Of a DNA stretch of 21,645 nucleotides, positions 1-7,398 are shown one piece after another. The DNA lies in NCBI GenBank assembly GCA_964387745.1, contig CAYLXL010000038.1, positions 1 to 21,645 of the forward strand, read 5' to 3'. The stretch is from JAGOUU01 sp964387745 (GTDB taxonomy: Bacteria > Pseudomonadota > Gammaproteobacteria > JAGOUU01). Position 1 is the first letter of the stretch. Every line of letters begins with the position of its first letter. The notes under the pieces are model-generated. The model did not search any database. It was not told where the DNA came from and worked only from the letters and a program-made list of their open reading frames with translations. A program made the translations under genes and the position numbers.

Positions 1-21
1 TTATTTTGTGGGGATTGGCTA

Positions 22-57
22 GGGAAGTACCTGAGCGAAGCGAAGGGGATGGGGTTA
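22..57 (-). repeat. Dispersed hairpin repeat, copy 1 (partial)
   Basis: This segment reads, in reverse orientation, the core shared with copies near 9544 and 14451: a run of ccccatccccttcgc, then a cttcgct-like stretch, ending in gtacttccc. Only the half up to the first arm of the CTTCCC/GGGAAG palindrome is present, so the copy is truncated. It lies outside any recognisable gene. A REP- or MITE-like non-autonomous repeat is the simplest reading; no coding potential is visible. Confidence 0.7.
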
Positions 58-156
58 CTCTAACGTTGCAAGATCTAAAAATACATCTGTGCTTGTAACA
101 ATTTGAGCTTGACACCAAAGATTATATATTTTTAAGTAAGTGCTATATTATAGACA

Positions 157-251
157 CCCCTTCGACCACACATTCCGCTGCGCTTCATGTGTGGCCACTT
201 CCCCTTTAGGGGAAGATAACTTACTATTTAGATTAAGCGGCGTGAACGATA
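157..251 (+). repeat. Dispersed hairpin repeat, copy 2 (variant with inner hairpin)
   Basis: The copy contains the palindrome CTTCCCC-TTTA-GGGGAAG at 198-215, preceded by ccccttcg and followed, after a diverged stretch, by a ttaagcgg-cgtgaac tail. That tail matches the one downstream of the palindrome near 9600. Where other copies have the cttcgctcaggt stretch, this one has a second hairpin: CCACACAT at 166-173 pairs with ATGTGTGG at 187-194. It is therefore a variant family member with a replaced or inserted stem. Confidence 0.6.
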
Positions 252-373
252 ACAAGGGATGTTTAGCTAGACTGTCTATCTATTATATTTATGACTGCAT
301 AATAATTTTTTATATGCCATTAATTATTATTTTCTTATCTAATCGTTACTCACTGATTATTAAGTCAGCCTTA

Positions 374-401
374 TTGCATAAAAAGAGGTCTTTACTATAA
401 T
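374..401 (+). promoter_or_regulatory. Candidate sigma70 promoter for the 482-730 gene
   Basis: A TTGCAT box at 374-379 and a perfect TATAAT at 396-401 are separated by 16 bases. Transcription would start near 408, giving a leader of about 74 bases before the ATG at 482. The -10 box is strong and the -35 fair. In DNA this AT-rich a chance match is possible. Confidence 0.45.
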
Positions 402-481
402 TGAACTATAAATAGTATTTTTTAATAAAAATTATTTATTACAACTTTTTTCTATAGTTAATTTATACAGGAGCTTTTTAT

Positions 482-730
482 ATGGCTAATACTAATAATC
501 CTAACACTGGTAAAAATACAGGCGGTCAAAAAACAAACTTTGGTACTGAACGTCAAGGTATGGATAAAAGCGTTGCTGGTGGCAAACAAAATATTGGTGG
601 CAGAGATCCGCATGGAAAAAATATGGGCCAAGGTGAAGGAAACCAAACTCAGCAAGGTAGAAACCAAGGTAAGCCAGATCAAGGAGGCCAACAAGGCAAC
701 AATTCTGGCACAGGTAAAACTGGCTGGTAA
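482..730 (+). CDS. Small Gly/Asn/Gln-rich hydrophilic protein, unknown function
   Basis: I do not recognise this 82-residue protein. It is low complexity: 21 Gly, 12 Asn and 11 Gln, no Cys, no signal peptide and no membrane segment, so it is probably disordered and cytoplasmic. Short G-x-x/Q-G patterns recur through residues 33-80 and the protein ends in GKTGW. The start is well supported: AGGAG at 469-473 lies eight bases before the ATG, and a promoter-like pair sits upstream at 374-401. A GC-rich hairpin at 746-777 follows directly. The composition resembles small hydrophilic stress or desiccation-type proteins, but no family motif supports that. Overlapping frames on both strands are shadows, because only this one has a good ribosome binding site and a coherent composition. 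Confidence 0.65.
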   Translation: MANTNNPNTGKNTGGQKTNFGTERQGMDKSVAGGKQNIGGRDPHGKNMGQGEGNQTQQGRNQGKPDQGGQQGNNSGTGKTGW

Positions 731-745
731 TTGACCTGATTTCTC

Positions 746-777
746 ATCCCGGGTTTAGCAAAGCGAATACCCGGGAT
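746..777. terminator. GC-rich inverted repeat between convergent genes
   Basis: ATCCCGGGT at 746-754 pairs perfectly with ACCCGGGAT at 769-777 around a 14-base loop. It sits between the ends of two convergent genes (730 and 782), where a bidirectional terminator would be expected. No T-run follows on the plus strand, so it is either a weak or factor-dependent terminator or an intergenic REP-like element. Confidence 0.5.
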
Positions 778-781
778 CTAT

Positions 782-2197
782 CTAGTGAAGTTCAACTAAA
801 TCGTCATTTATTGAAAACTCATCAGTAGCTATTACTTCATTATTTTTTAAGATTTCAATAATATAATCACCATTAGGTAACAATTGATAAATCATGTTTT
901 GTGATCGAGGTGATCTTTCTGTAATATTTAAACCAAAATCTAAAGTACGTAGTGACTCTTCATTAGTTTTTTTATCAACAGTTTTTTCTTTGATCCGGTA
1001 AGTTACATTAGCCATTTCAGGATCTAATTGTAATTTGACCGCTCCTCTACTCATTCTTCTTAAAGCTGACTTCCAACCACCTCGTTGTCTTGCAACAGTT
1101 GTATCACGCCAAGCCTCATACTCTGGCTGAAACCCTTGTTGAGCTGAGTTGATCTCAATTACATATGAAATAACATTATTTTGTTTCCAGTGGTAATCAA
1201 TATCACCACCATCTGCTTCATAAATTGTTTCTGCTGTATTACCGATCACATAGTTACCTGTCTCTCCTTGATCGTTAATAATATTGTTATTCATAGTCTC
1301 AGCTATGGAATCAAATATTTTTTTAGCATCATTAACTTCTTTTTTACAACCAAACGGATATAAAATTAACTCACTATAAGAATGATAACTAATATCTATC
1401 ACTGGTTTATAACGATCAGATAAAGCTATCATTGCTTTAGATTCTGGTTCGCTAGCAGGCGCTGTTCCGCGATATGTTTGCGAAAATGGAAAGCTTGAAG
1501 AACCATTACAAGCGTCCCATAGATAAGGGTAATTACGATTTAGATCTACTCCGTACACCTTCCCTTCCCCTTGCCAGGTGTTTTTACGCCACCATCTGTT
1601 GCCTGCATGAACTTTTTCGTTACCATCAGGGTTAACCTGAGGCACTATAATGATTTGATAATCATCCAACCATTGTTGTATTTCTGGATCTGATGAATAG
1701 TTTTTTAACAAATATTCAGCAATGTCATAAGTTACTTCCGTAGACATGACTTCTCTTGCATGATGCATGCCGTTGAATAAAACAACAGGTTTCAATGCAT
1801 TATTTTCGGACTTGGTTGTCAAAACTAAGCCCTTAATCTTCTTACCATCTGTAGTTTCACCAACGTCAAATAAAGTAGCTAGTTCAGGATAATTAGCTGC
1901 CAATAATTCTAGAGCAGCCACAAGCTTATCAGGGTTCAAGTATTTATCTAACGATTCTTTTATAAAGCGATTAGGGTCAATAGATTTATAATTAAATTTA
2001 AGATTGTTTAAGTATTTAGTATTGAGCTTTATTTGTACTGTTTTATTAAGCTGATCTGTGCCTAATATATCAATATTATCTCCATACTCTTGTTTAAAAT
2101 TTGATAAATTTTTCAAAGGAATATCTATAATAGTCTCATCGGCAACTGCGATTGAAGCTGTGAATAAAAGTGAAAGCAAAAATGGTGTTTTCATCAT
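782..2197 (-). CDS. Secreted M14-family zinc carboxypeptidase
   Basis: The protein is a metallocarboxypeptidase that should remove C-terminal residues from peptides outside the cytoplasm. Residues 1-19 form a signal peptide with probable cleavage after AVA. The M14 catalytic domain spans about 85-380. Zinc ligands are His146 and Glu149 in HHAREVMSTE and His272 in YHSYS; substrate-binding Arg221 lies in DLNRN, and the catalytic Glu348 in SYVIEI. A C-terminal region of about 90 residues follows, possibly a beta-sandwich. All key residues are present, so it should be active. The start is either of two adjacent ATGs; an AGGA motif is better spaced from the second (2194), which would remove one residue. 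The MFS gene is divergent. With the M4 protease at 7870 it could form an extracellular protein-degrading set, although they are not in one operon. Substrate preference cannot be read from the sequence. Confidence 0.93.
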   Translation of the reverse strand: MMKTPFLLSLLFTASIAVADETIIDIPLKNLSNFKQEYGDNIDILGTDQLNKTVQIKLNTKYLNNLKFNYKSIDPNRFIKESLDKYLNPDKLVAALELLAANYPELATLFDVGETTDGKKIKGLVLTTKSENNALKPVVLFNGMHHAREVMSTEVTYDIAEYLLKNYSSDPEIQQWLDDYQIIIVPQVNPDGNEKVHAGNRWWRKNTWQGEGKVYGVDLNRNYPYLWDACNGSSSFPFSQTYRGTAPASEPESKAMIALSDRYKPVIDISYHSYSELILYPFGCKKEVNDAKKIFDSIAETMNNNIINDQGETGNYVIGNTAETIYEADGGDIDYHWKQNNVISYVIEINSAQQGFQPEYEAWRDTTVARQRGGWKSALRRMSRGAVKLQLDPEMANVTYRIKEKTVDKKTNEESLRTLDFGLNITERSPRSQNMIYQLLPNGDYIIEILKNNEVIATDEFSINDDLVELH

Positions 2198-2374
2198 AGT
2201 CCTTTATAGTCCCTTATAATAATTGAATAGAATTCGCTACTTCTGTAATTAACCTTCATGATAGCCAAAATTACACAGCTGAGTAAATAGAATTACAAAA
2301 TTAAAAACTATTAACTTATATTTTCATCTATAATAAGCTAAGATAATTAACAACAGTTATAACAATACAGTATT

Positions 2375-3592
2375 ATGATAAAGCCTCTTTTAAAACAGAT
2401 TCATACCCCATTATTAAGCTTGTTTTTATTCACCCTCGGTAATGGTTTTTTGACAACTTTTACTATTTTAAAGTGCCATCAAGAGTCTATTAGTACGACG
2501 GTAGTTGGTTTGATGACTGCTGTTTTTTATTTTGGTCTGGTGTTAGGTTCATTTAAAATTGAGCGTATGATCCGTCGCATAGGACACATAAGAACTTTCT
2601 CCGCTTTTGCTTCAGTGCTAACTGTTACTGCTTTAATTCAAGCTATTTATTTTGATATCTATTTATGGCTTTTTTTGCGTTTAATTACGGGGTTTGCTAC
2701 AGCTGTTTTATACGTAGTTGTCGAAAGCTGGCTTCTTGCTATCAGTAAAATTAATAATCGTGGAAAAATTGTTGCTATATATATGGTCGTCTTATATTGC
2801 GGGCAAGCGCTTAGTCAGTATTTTATCGGCTCAGCTGATCCTACTCAGATAATGCCCTTTATCATAGTAGGTATCAGTAGTTCACTATCTGTTATCCCTT
2901 TAGCGATGACAAATATTGTTTCACCATGCGTAGAAGAGCCAACAACATTAAATTTGTTTACAATGTTCAAGACTACAATGTCTGGGGTTTTAGCGTGCTT
3001 TACTTCAGGTCTTATCTTGAGTGCAGTCTATGGCTTGTTTCCATTATTTTTGATAGATAAAACACAAGATCATTCTTCTGTCGGCGTATTTATGTTCACT
3101 ATTATTTTAGGCGGTATGCTGTTACAGTACCCTGTTGGTAAGATTTCAGATTTTATTGAACGCAGATTAGTATTAATTATCTTGTCTATTTTATCTGGTT
3201 TTTTCGCTGCGTTAATTCTTTTTAGTGTTAATTATTATTGGTCATTTATGATCAGTACTTTTATTTTTGGCGGATTAGTGTTTACTCTGTATCCCGTCAG
3301 TATCAGTCATTCTTGCGATTCACTCAAGCAAAGAGATATCATTTCAGGTACTCAGGCGTTATTATTATTCTATAGCATTGGCGCAGTCATCGGTCCAATG
3401 CTTGGTGCATTATTTATGAAATATTTAGGCGCTGATGGTCTATTTGTTTACTTTGGGACCTTAGCTTGCATGCTTACATTGTTTTTATGCTGGCGTAAAA
3501 CTGCTAAAGCCGATGTGCAACGAGATGATGACTTCTTACCGGTTACTAATACAACGCCAGTAATGGCGGAGATTGATCCGCGTTCTGAATAA
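2375..3592 (+). CDS. MFS transporter, YcaD-like
   Basis: This is a 405-residue inner-membrane transporter with about twelve hydrophobic segments in two halves. An MFS motif-A-like loop follows the second segment (GSFKIERMIRRIG, from residue 58). The sequence LYVVVESWL, ending at residue 120, is characteristic of the YcaD-type branch of the major facilitator superfamily. The polar C-terminal tail after residue 375 is cytoplasmic. YcaD-like proteins have no well-established substrate, so none is assigned. The gene stands alone, divergent from the M14 peptidase and convergent with the rimK cluster across 31 bases. A TATAAT at 2329-2334 could be its -10 box, but I see no good -35. No clear Shine-Dalgarno precedes the ATG, which nevertheless falls directly before the first membrane segment. 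Confidence 0.88.
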   Translation: MIKPLLKQIHTPLLSLFLFTLGNGFLTTFTILKCHQESISTTVVGLMTAVFYFGLVLGSFKIERMIRRIGHIRTFSAFASVLTVTALIQAIYFDIYLWLFLRLITGFATAVLYVVVESWLLAISKINNRGKIVAIYMVVLYCGQALSQYFIGSADPTQIMPFIIVGISSSLSVIPLAMTNIVSPCVEEPTTLNLFTMFKTTMSGVLACFTSGLILSAVYGLFPLFLIDKTQDHSSVGVFMFTIILGGMLLQYPVGKISDFIERRLVLIILSILSGFFAALILFSVNYYWSFMISTFIFGGLVFTLYPVSISHSCDSLKQRDIISGTQALLLFYSIGAVIGPMLGALFMKYLGADGLFVYFGTLACMLTLFLCWRKTAKADVQRDDDFLPVTNTTPVMAEIDPRSE

Positions 3593-3623
3593 CTAAGTTA
3601 AATAGGCTTAAATGGTTAATTAT

Positions 3624-4112
3624 TCAACTATTTTTCTTATAAAAATTAATAACCGATCGCCTAGATTTTTTGCCTAAACAATTTTTCTTGGCAGGATCAA
3701 TTATACTGCTTATGCTTAATGCATCTCTTCCTAACAGCATTCTAAACCGTAACGGATCACGATTAGATAAAGTTAATTCAATCGGAATAACTGCCGTCCC
3801 TAAAATCAAATCAGTTTGGATGACATATCTTAGTTCTTTATGTCCGTTAGAACTCATAATATAACGTTCATCGATAACTTTAGCTTTTGCTTTGAGAGAG
3901 ATATCATTATCATCTTGGACGGGATGAATTTCAAAACTTACATATTTTTGATTTTTTTTTCGAAATTCTTTAATATTAAAAGCATGTAAAGAAGAAGTTT
4001 TAGCACCAGTGTCAATCTTAGCTTTAATATAAGGCACATTGAATTCTGGTAAGGCGCACCATTCCTGCCAGCCAATTAACATTTTCGATAAATTTTTAGA
4101 ATTATGATCCAT
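3624..4112 (-). CDS. Retropepsin-like 'ATP-dependent Zn protease' family protein (RimB-like)
   Basis: The 162-residue protein belongs to the family often labelled ATP-dependent zinc protease (COG4067, PF05618), which has a retropepsin-like fold. The hallmark is AKIDTGAKTSSLHA with the presumed catalytic Asp34, followed late in the chain by MLLGRDAL (125-132), the second conserved patch. A signal peptide is absent, so it acts in the cytoplasm. In Pseudomonas a protein of this family, RimB, is encoded beside rimK and affects RimK activity; here it is the last gene of a rimK unit, 30 bases after the AstE-like hydrolase. The basic C-terminus (residues 142-160) is a local peculiarity. Whether it is truly a protease is not shown by sequence. 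Confidence 0.82.
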   Translation of the reverse strand: MDHNSKNLSKMLIGWQEWCALPEFNVPYIKAKIDTGAKTSSLHAFNIKEFRKKNQKYVSFEIHPVQDDNDISLKAKAKVIDERYIMSSNGHKELRYVIQTDLILGTAVIPIELTLSNRDPLRFRMLLGRDALSISSIIDPAKKNCLGKKSRRSVINFYKKNS

Positions 4113-4142
4113 AAGATTAAACTTCCAATTTCACTTTAAGTT

Positions 4143-5183
4143 TTAGCCTTTATCTAATAAGGTTTCAACTTCTTCAATATCTGTAAGTTCTAGTAAGTTC
4201 ATTTGTTCTTTCGTAATTTTTTCTGGTGAAGCAATGTTAAATAAAGCTGCACCTTCATGAACTAATGGACTATTATTGATACCGAATATTATTCCTGAAA
4301 TGGGCGTATGAATATATTCTTCTTGATAACTCATGGGATGGGCTATAGAACCAATAATCTCATTCGCTTTAATGGAATGGCCTAATTTTTTTACCGTAGT
4401 AAAGATCCCGCTACGTTTGGCTCGTATCCAAGCACTACTTTCACAAACTAAAGACGGCGGTAACTTATCATGTGTTGTAGATGTTCGCGTGATCATACCC
4501 AGACTGCTTAAAACATTAAAAGTACCCATCACACCGAACTTTATTGCTACTGGATCTAAACGTAAAGCCTCACCTGCCTCATAAACAATAATTTTTACAT
4601 TATGGCGATTACAAACTTCTCTCAATGTACCATCACGTGTTTTAGCATTTAAAATTACTGGTGGATTAAATACTTTGGCTAAATCTAAAATTTCTTGATT
4701 ATCAATATTACCACGAATCTGCGGTAAATTGCTGCGATGCAAACTCCCTGTATGAAAGTCTATAATATGCGATGATTTTATGACTACTTCTTTATAGAAT
4801 AAATGAGCAATTCGTGCTGCAAGAGAACCATCCTCTGAACCAGGAAATGATCTATTTAAGTCGCGACGGTCAATTAAATAACGTTGCTGGTAAAGAAAGC
4901 CTTGCACATTAGCAATAGGTATGGCAATCAACGTGCCACAAAGTTCTTTTAGGTATTTTGATTTAATAATTTTTCGAATAATTTCTATGCCGTTTAATTC
5001 ATCTCCATGCAGAGTTGAGATTAAAGTAACAACTGGACCAGGTTTAAGTCCATTGATAACGTGAATATGGGAAAATAAAGGCGAATCATCGTATAGTTTA
5101 GGCATTGGCATTAAGACTTCACGCCTCTCTCCGGGCTTAATGACTTCCCCTAATATATGAAAATCATCATTGATTTCATTCAT
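4143..5183 (-). CDS. Succinylglutamate desuccinylase/aspartoacylase family metallohydrolase
   Basis: This 346-residue M14-like zinc hydrolase belongs to the AstE/AspA superfamily. Zinc ligands are visible as His59 and Glu62 in STLHGDELNG and His144 in IDFHTGS. RDLNRSFPG (107-115) is the substrate-binding motif, and Glu202 in YEAGEA fits the catalytic base. Residues from about 250 form a separate beta-rich domain, as in the longer branch of the family. Arginine-catabolism genes are absent, so a true AstE role is unlikely. Between rimK and a RimB-like protein, it more plausibly hydrolyses an amide or peptide bond connected with RimK products, for instance removing added glutamates; this is inference. 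It is cytoplasmic, and co-transcribed with rimK across 65 bases. Confidence 0.85.
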   Translation of the reverse strand: MNEINDDFHILGEVIKPGERREVLMPMPKLYDDSPLFSHIHVINGLKPGPVVTLISTLHGDELNGIEIIRKIIKSKYLKELCGTLIAIPIANVQGFLYQQRYLIDRRDLNRSFPGSEDGSLAARIAHLFYKEVVIKSSHIIDFHTGSLHRSNLPQIRGNIDNQEILDLAKVFNPPVILNAKTRDGTLREVCNRHNVKIIVYEAGEALRLDPVAIKFGVMGTFNVLSSLGMITRTSTTHDKLPPSLVCESSAWIRAKRSGIFTTVKKLGHSIKANEIIGSIAHPMSYQEEYIHTPISGIIFGINNSPLVHEGAALFNIASPEKITKEQMNLLELTDIEEVETLLDKG

Positions 5184-5248
5184 ACCAATCCATTAATAAT
5201 ATAATAATAATTGTATTAAATACTATCTAAATTTTATCTAACCTTTAT

Positions 5249-6172
5249 CTAACCGTGATAAGGCTGCTTTTTACCTTTTAATTTTTTTTCTACTTCTAAT
5301 TCTATATGACTTATAATTTTTGCTGCTATATCAACTTTAGTGGCTGTTTCTATCCCCTCTAAGCCTGGAGATGAGTTAACTTCCAAAATCATCGGTCCAT
5401 TATTCGATTGCAATAAATCAACACCAGCGCATCTTAACCCCATAACTTTTGCAGCTTTAACTGCAGCCTCGCGTTCTAATTTAGACAGCTTTATTGCTTT
5501 GGCGCTGCCACCTCTATGTAAGTTAGAACGAAACTCATCAGGAGCACCCTGTCTTTTCATTGATGCAACAACTTTATCTCCCACTACAAAGCACCTTATG
5601 TCAGCCCCTTTAGCTTCCTCAATAAACTCCTGTACTATAATATTAGCATTTATTCCTCTAAATGCTTGAATGACACTTTCAGCTGCTTTAAGATTTTCTG
5701 CCAACATAACCCCGACTCCTTGAGTGCCTTCAATTAGTTTAATTACTAAAGGTGGTTCTCCTACTGTGTTGATCAGATCATTAGTATCTTTTATGTTATG
5801 GGCAAAACCTGTCTTAGGTAAGTTGATGCCTGCCTTGGCCATTAATTGAAATGATCGTAATTTATCTCTTGAGCGAGTAATAGCTATCGAAGGATTTAAG
5901 CTATAAGTATCTAATGTTTCAAATTGTCTTAATATAGCCGCTCCATAGAAAGTCCGTTTAGCACTAATTCTTGGAATAACAGCATCATATTTCTCTAATA
6001 TATGCCCATGATAATGCACTGTGGGCTGAGTTGCCGTTATATTCATATAACAACGTAAATAATCAATAACGTGAACTTCGTGCCCAGCTTGTTCTGCTGC
6101 TTCGACTAAACGCTTAGTTGAATAGAGATCTTCATTACGTGAAAGAATTGCGATTCGGAGTTTTTTGGACAT
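5249..6172 (-). CDS. rimK: RimK, ATP-grasp glutamate ligase (ribosomal protein S6 modification)
   Basis: RimK adds glutamate residues to the C-terminus of ribosomal protein S6 and can make poly-glutamate. The 307 residues match the usual length (300 in E. coli). An N-terminal pre-ATP-grasp domain (1-95) precedes the ATP-grasp fold. Visible motifs are GTQGVGV (149-155, nucleotide loop), GADIRCFVVG (189-198), the conserved RSNLHRGGS, and GVDLLQS followed by MILEVNSSPGLEGIE with metal-binding Glu264 and Asn266. It is the first gene of a three-gene minus-strand unit with the AstE-like hydrolase and the RimB-like protein. No Shine-Dalgarno precedes the ATG, and a promoter-like pair at 6186-6214 predicts a very short leader. 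RimK homologues with other substrates exist, so S6 as target is family inference. Confidence 0.93.
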   Translation of the reverse strand: MSKKLRIAILSRNEDLYSTKRLVEAAEQAGHEVHVIDYLRCYMNITATQPTVHYHGHILEKYDAVIPRISAKRTFYGAAILRQFETLDTYSLNPSIAITRSRDKLRSFQLMAKAGINLPKTGFAHNIKDTNDLINTVGEPPLVIKLIEGTQGVGVMLAENLKAAESVIQAFRGINANIIVQEFIEEAKGADIRCFVVGDKVVASMKRQGAPDEFRSNLHRGGSAKAIKLSKLEREAAVKAAKVMGLRCAGVDLLQSNNGPMILEVNSSPGLEGIETATKVDIAAKIISHIELEVEKKLKGKKQPYHG

Positions 6173-6185
6173 AAATCAAATAAAT

Positions 6186-6214
6186 ATTATAAGTTAAATC
6201 AATAACAATGATAA
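6186..6214 (-). promoter_or_regulatory. Candidate promoter for the rimK unit
   Basis: On the minus strand TTATCA (6214-6209) and a perfect TATAAT (6191-6186) are 17 bases apart. The predicted start near 6179 would give a leader of only about seven bases before the rimK ATG at 6172, which fits the absence of a Shine-Dalgarno there. The -35 box is only a partial match. Confidence 0.38.
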
Positions 6215-6384
6215 GTTAGTAACAGTCTTGAAATTATATGTCATTATAATAGATTAGACAAAGGAAATTGTTTTAATATCTATTGAACAATAATGGGTAA
6301 ACAAATATTGCTTAATCTAGTATATTTTCACTTTTGGTTATAATATTAATTAATGAGTTAATTATTAGTAATGGAATACTTTCT

Positions 6385-6555
6385 ATGGTCTTAATATTTA
6401 CATGGATGTTCTTAGCATTTGTTGCTGGCTGGTTTCGACTTGAAAAGCTTTCGCTTGCCTTTTGTTTCTTATCCATTTTATTTCTAGTGGCTTGGTTCTT
6501 ATTTGAGGTTTATAACCCACAAACTGGGTTTGTTATTCCTTGGCTGAGTTATTAA
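6385..6555 (+). CDS. Small two-helix membrane protein, DUF5993-like
   Basis: With the ATG at 6385 this is a 56-residue protein of two hydrophobic segments (about 1-16 and 22-42), joined by a short basic turn (FRLEKL) and followed by a polar tail ending in PWLSY. Small proteins of this kind, DUF5993, are commonly encoded directly upstream of DsbB-like oxidases, as here (42 bases apart). The frame stays open to a TTG at 6334, but a TATAAT at 6339-6344 would place the transcript start near 6351, downstream of that TTG, and a GGA at 6373-6375 suits the ATG. A helper role for the neighbouring thiol oxidase is plausible from context only. Confidence 0.68.
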   Translation: MVLIFTWMFLAFVAGWFRLEKLSLAFCFLSILFLVAWFLFEVYNPQTGFVIPWLSY

Positions 6556-6597
6556 TGCCATCAATCTATTAATCTATTAATTCTAAAGGAACTATCA

Positions 6598-7182
6598 GTG
6601 ATGACTAAAATGATCTTCAGTGAATCGCAAAAAATGACTGGTTGGTTAAATATTCTTGCTTGGACTGCCTCCCTTTTCCTAGTTGCTTTCGTTCTATGCA
6701 TGGCAATGTATCATCAATATTTTATGGGCGAAATACCATGTCCACTTTGTCTTTTACAAAGAGTGGCTTTTTTAGGGTTCGCTTATGGAGCTATGATGCA
6801 GTTCCTTGGGTCTCATCGACTAAAATATGTTGGAGTTAGTTTATTCTTTGCAAGTTTGCTTTTAGTAATAAGCGGCAGACAAAGTTTATTAGATATTTGC
6901 CATACGCAAGGCCATGAATGGGTAGGCTCTGCAATCTGGAATATACATATGCCCGTATGGTCTTTTATTTTAGGCTTAGGCTTAGTATTTTTTGTCGCTT
7001 GTGATTTAATATTTATCACACCTGATCATAAGAGTAATATAAATAGATATGTTTCTTTAAAAGCAATTTTTAATATTTTAGTAATACTAATAATCTTTAT
7101 CAGCGGGATAAATTTTATCTCCACATTTATTCAGTGCGGTTTATATAATTGTCATACAACTGGTTATCTTTTATTACAGTGA
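6598..7182 (+). CDS. DsbB-family thiol:quinone oxidoreductase
   Basis: DsbB-type proteins reoxidise the periplasmic disulfide donor DsbA and pass electrons to quinone. This 194-residue inner-membrane protein has the DsbB opening: a first membrane helix, then EIPCPLCLLQR with the redox pair Cys48/Cys51, then two further helices. The expected second periplasmic loop (about 95-118) has only Cys101 and lacks the second cysteine of the canonical pair. Instead a CGLYNC motif (Cys180, Cys185) follows an extra C-terminal hydrophobic segment (about 155-178). This resembles DsbB relatives that pair with DUF5993 rather than E. coli DsbB itself. Start: GTG 6598 or ATG 6601; AGGA at 6587-6590 serves either. 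The last 9 bases overlap a convergent small gene. No dsbA is in the window. Confidence 0.88.
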   Translation: MMTKMIFSESQKMTGWLNILAWTASLFLVAFVLCMAMYHQYFMGEIPCPLCLLQRVAFLGFAYGAMMQFLGSHRLKYVGVSLFFASLLLVISGRQSLLDICHTQGHEWVGSAIWNIHMPVWSFILGLGLVFFVACDLIFITPDHKSNINRYVSLKAIFNILVILIIFISGINFISTFIQCGLYNCHTTGYLLLQ

Positions 7183-7371
7183 TTCTAGCTCTATGGAAGA
7201 ATTATTATCAAAGGCAACCATTTCTTGATCATCGAAGATAGAGGTTTCTTGTTCTCCTGCTAATGCTTGAGTAGGATGCATATTCCCTAAAATATAACCT
7301 ACGATAAATATAAACAGAAAAACGAATATTTTTTTAAACATTTTAATTTGAGAATACATATTCAAGCTCAT
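7174..7371 (-). CDS. Small exported or membrane-anchored protein, unknown
   Basis: This 65-residue protein is not recognised. Residues 12-28 form a hydrophobic segment after a basic KMFKK, followed by NMHPTQALAGE, where cleavage after ALA would release a short acidic periplasmic peptide (DDQEMVAFDNN...ELES). Uncleaved, it would be a single-pass anchor. Internal ATGs at residues 5 and 11 are alternative starts; residue 11 gives a classic signal-peptide beginning, and none has a strong ribosome binding site. The gene lies 27 bases after the larger exported protein at 7399-7713, on the same strand, and may share its transcript. Its end overlaps the end of the convergent dsbB-like gene by 9 bases. 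Confidence 0.5.
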   Translation of the reverse strand: MSLNMYSQIKMFKKIFVFLFIFIVGYILGNMHPTQALAGEQETSIFDDQEMVAFDNNSSIELESL

Positions 7372-7398
7372 CTAAAAGATATCAAATGAAATTTCTTA

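Larger units (their letters stand above)
1..481. other. Gene-poor stretch with repeats and a promoter
   Basis: I see no convincing gene here. An open frame at 140-400 runs through the repeat at 157-251, has no ribosome binding site and has shadow-like composition. The stretch holds two copies of the dispersed repeat and, at its right end, a promoter-like pair for the small gene at 482. Any gene to the left of base 1 cannot be judged. Confidence 0.6.

Noticed and set aside
140..400. Open frame of 86 codons on the plus strand
   Set aside because: It reads through a dispersed repeat, has no ribosome binding site and shows no coherent domain; treated as a chance frame.
458..734. Alternative frames over the small Gly-rich gene (minus strand 458-694 and plus strand 540-734)
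   Set aside because: Neither has a good ribosome binding site; both look like shadows of the repetitive 482-730 gene.
746..777. Classical rho-independent terminator
   Set aside because: The stem is strong but no T-run follows on the plus strand, so it is kept only as a terminator-like or REP-like inverted repeat.
4143..5183. True AstE of arginine catabolism
   Set aside because: No other ast genes are nearby and the gene sits in a rimK unit; only family membership is supported.
6334..6384. TTG start giving a 73-residue form of the DUF5993-like protein
   Set aside because: It lies upstream of the transcript start predicted from the TATAAT at 6339-6344 and has no Shine-Dalgarno.
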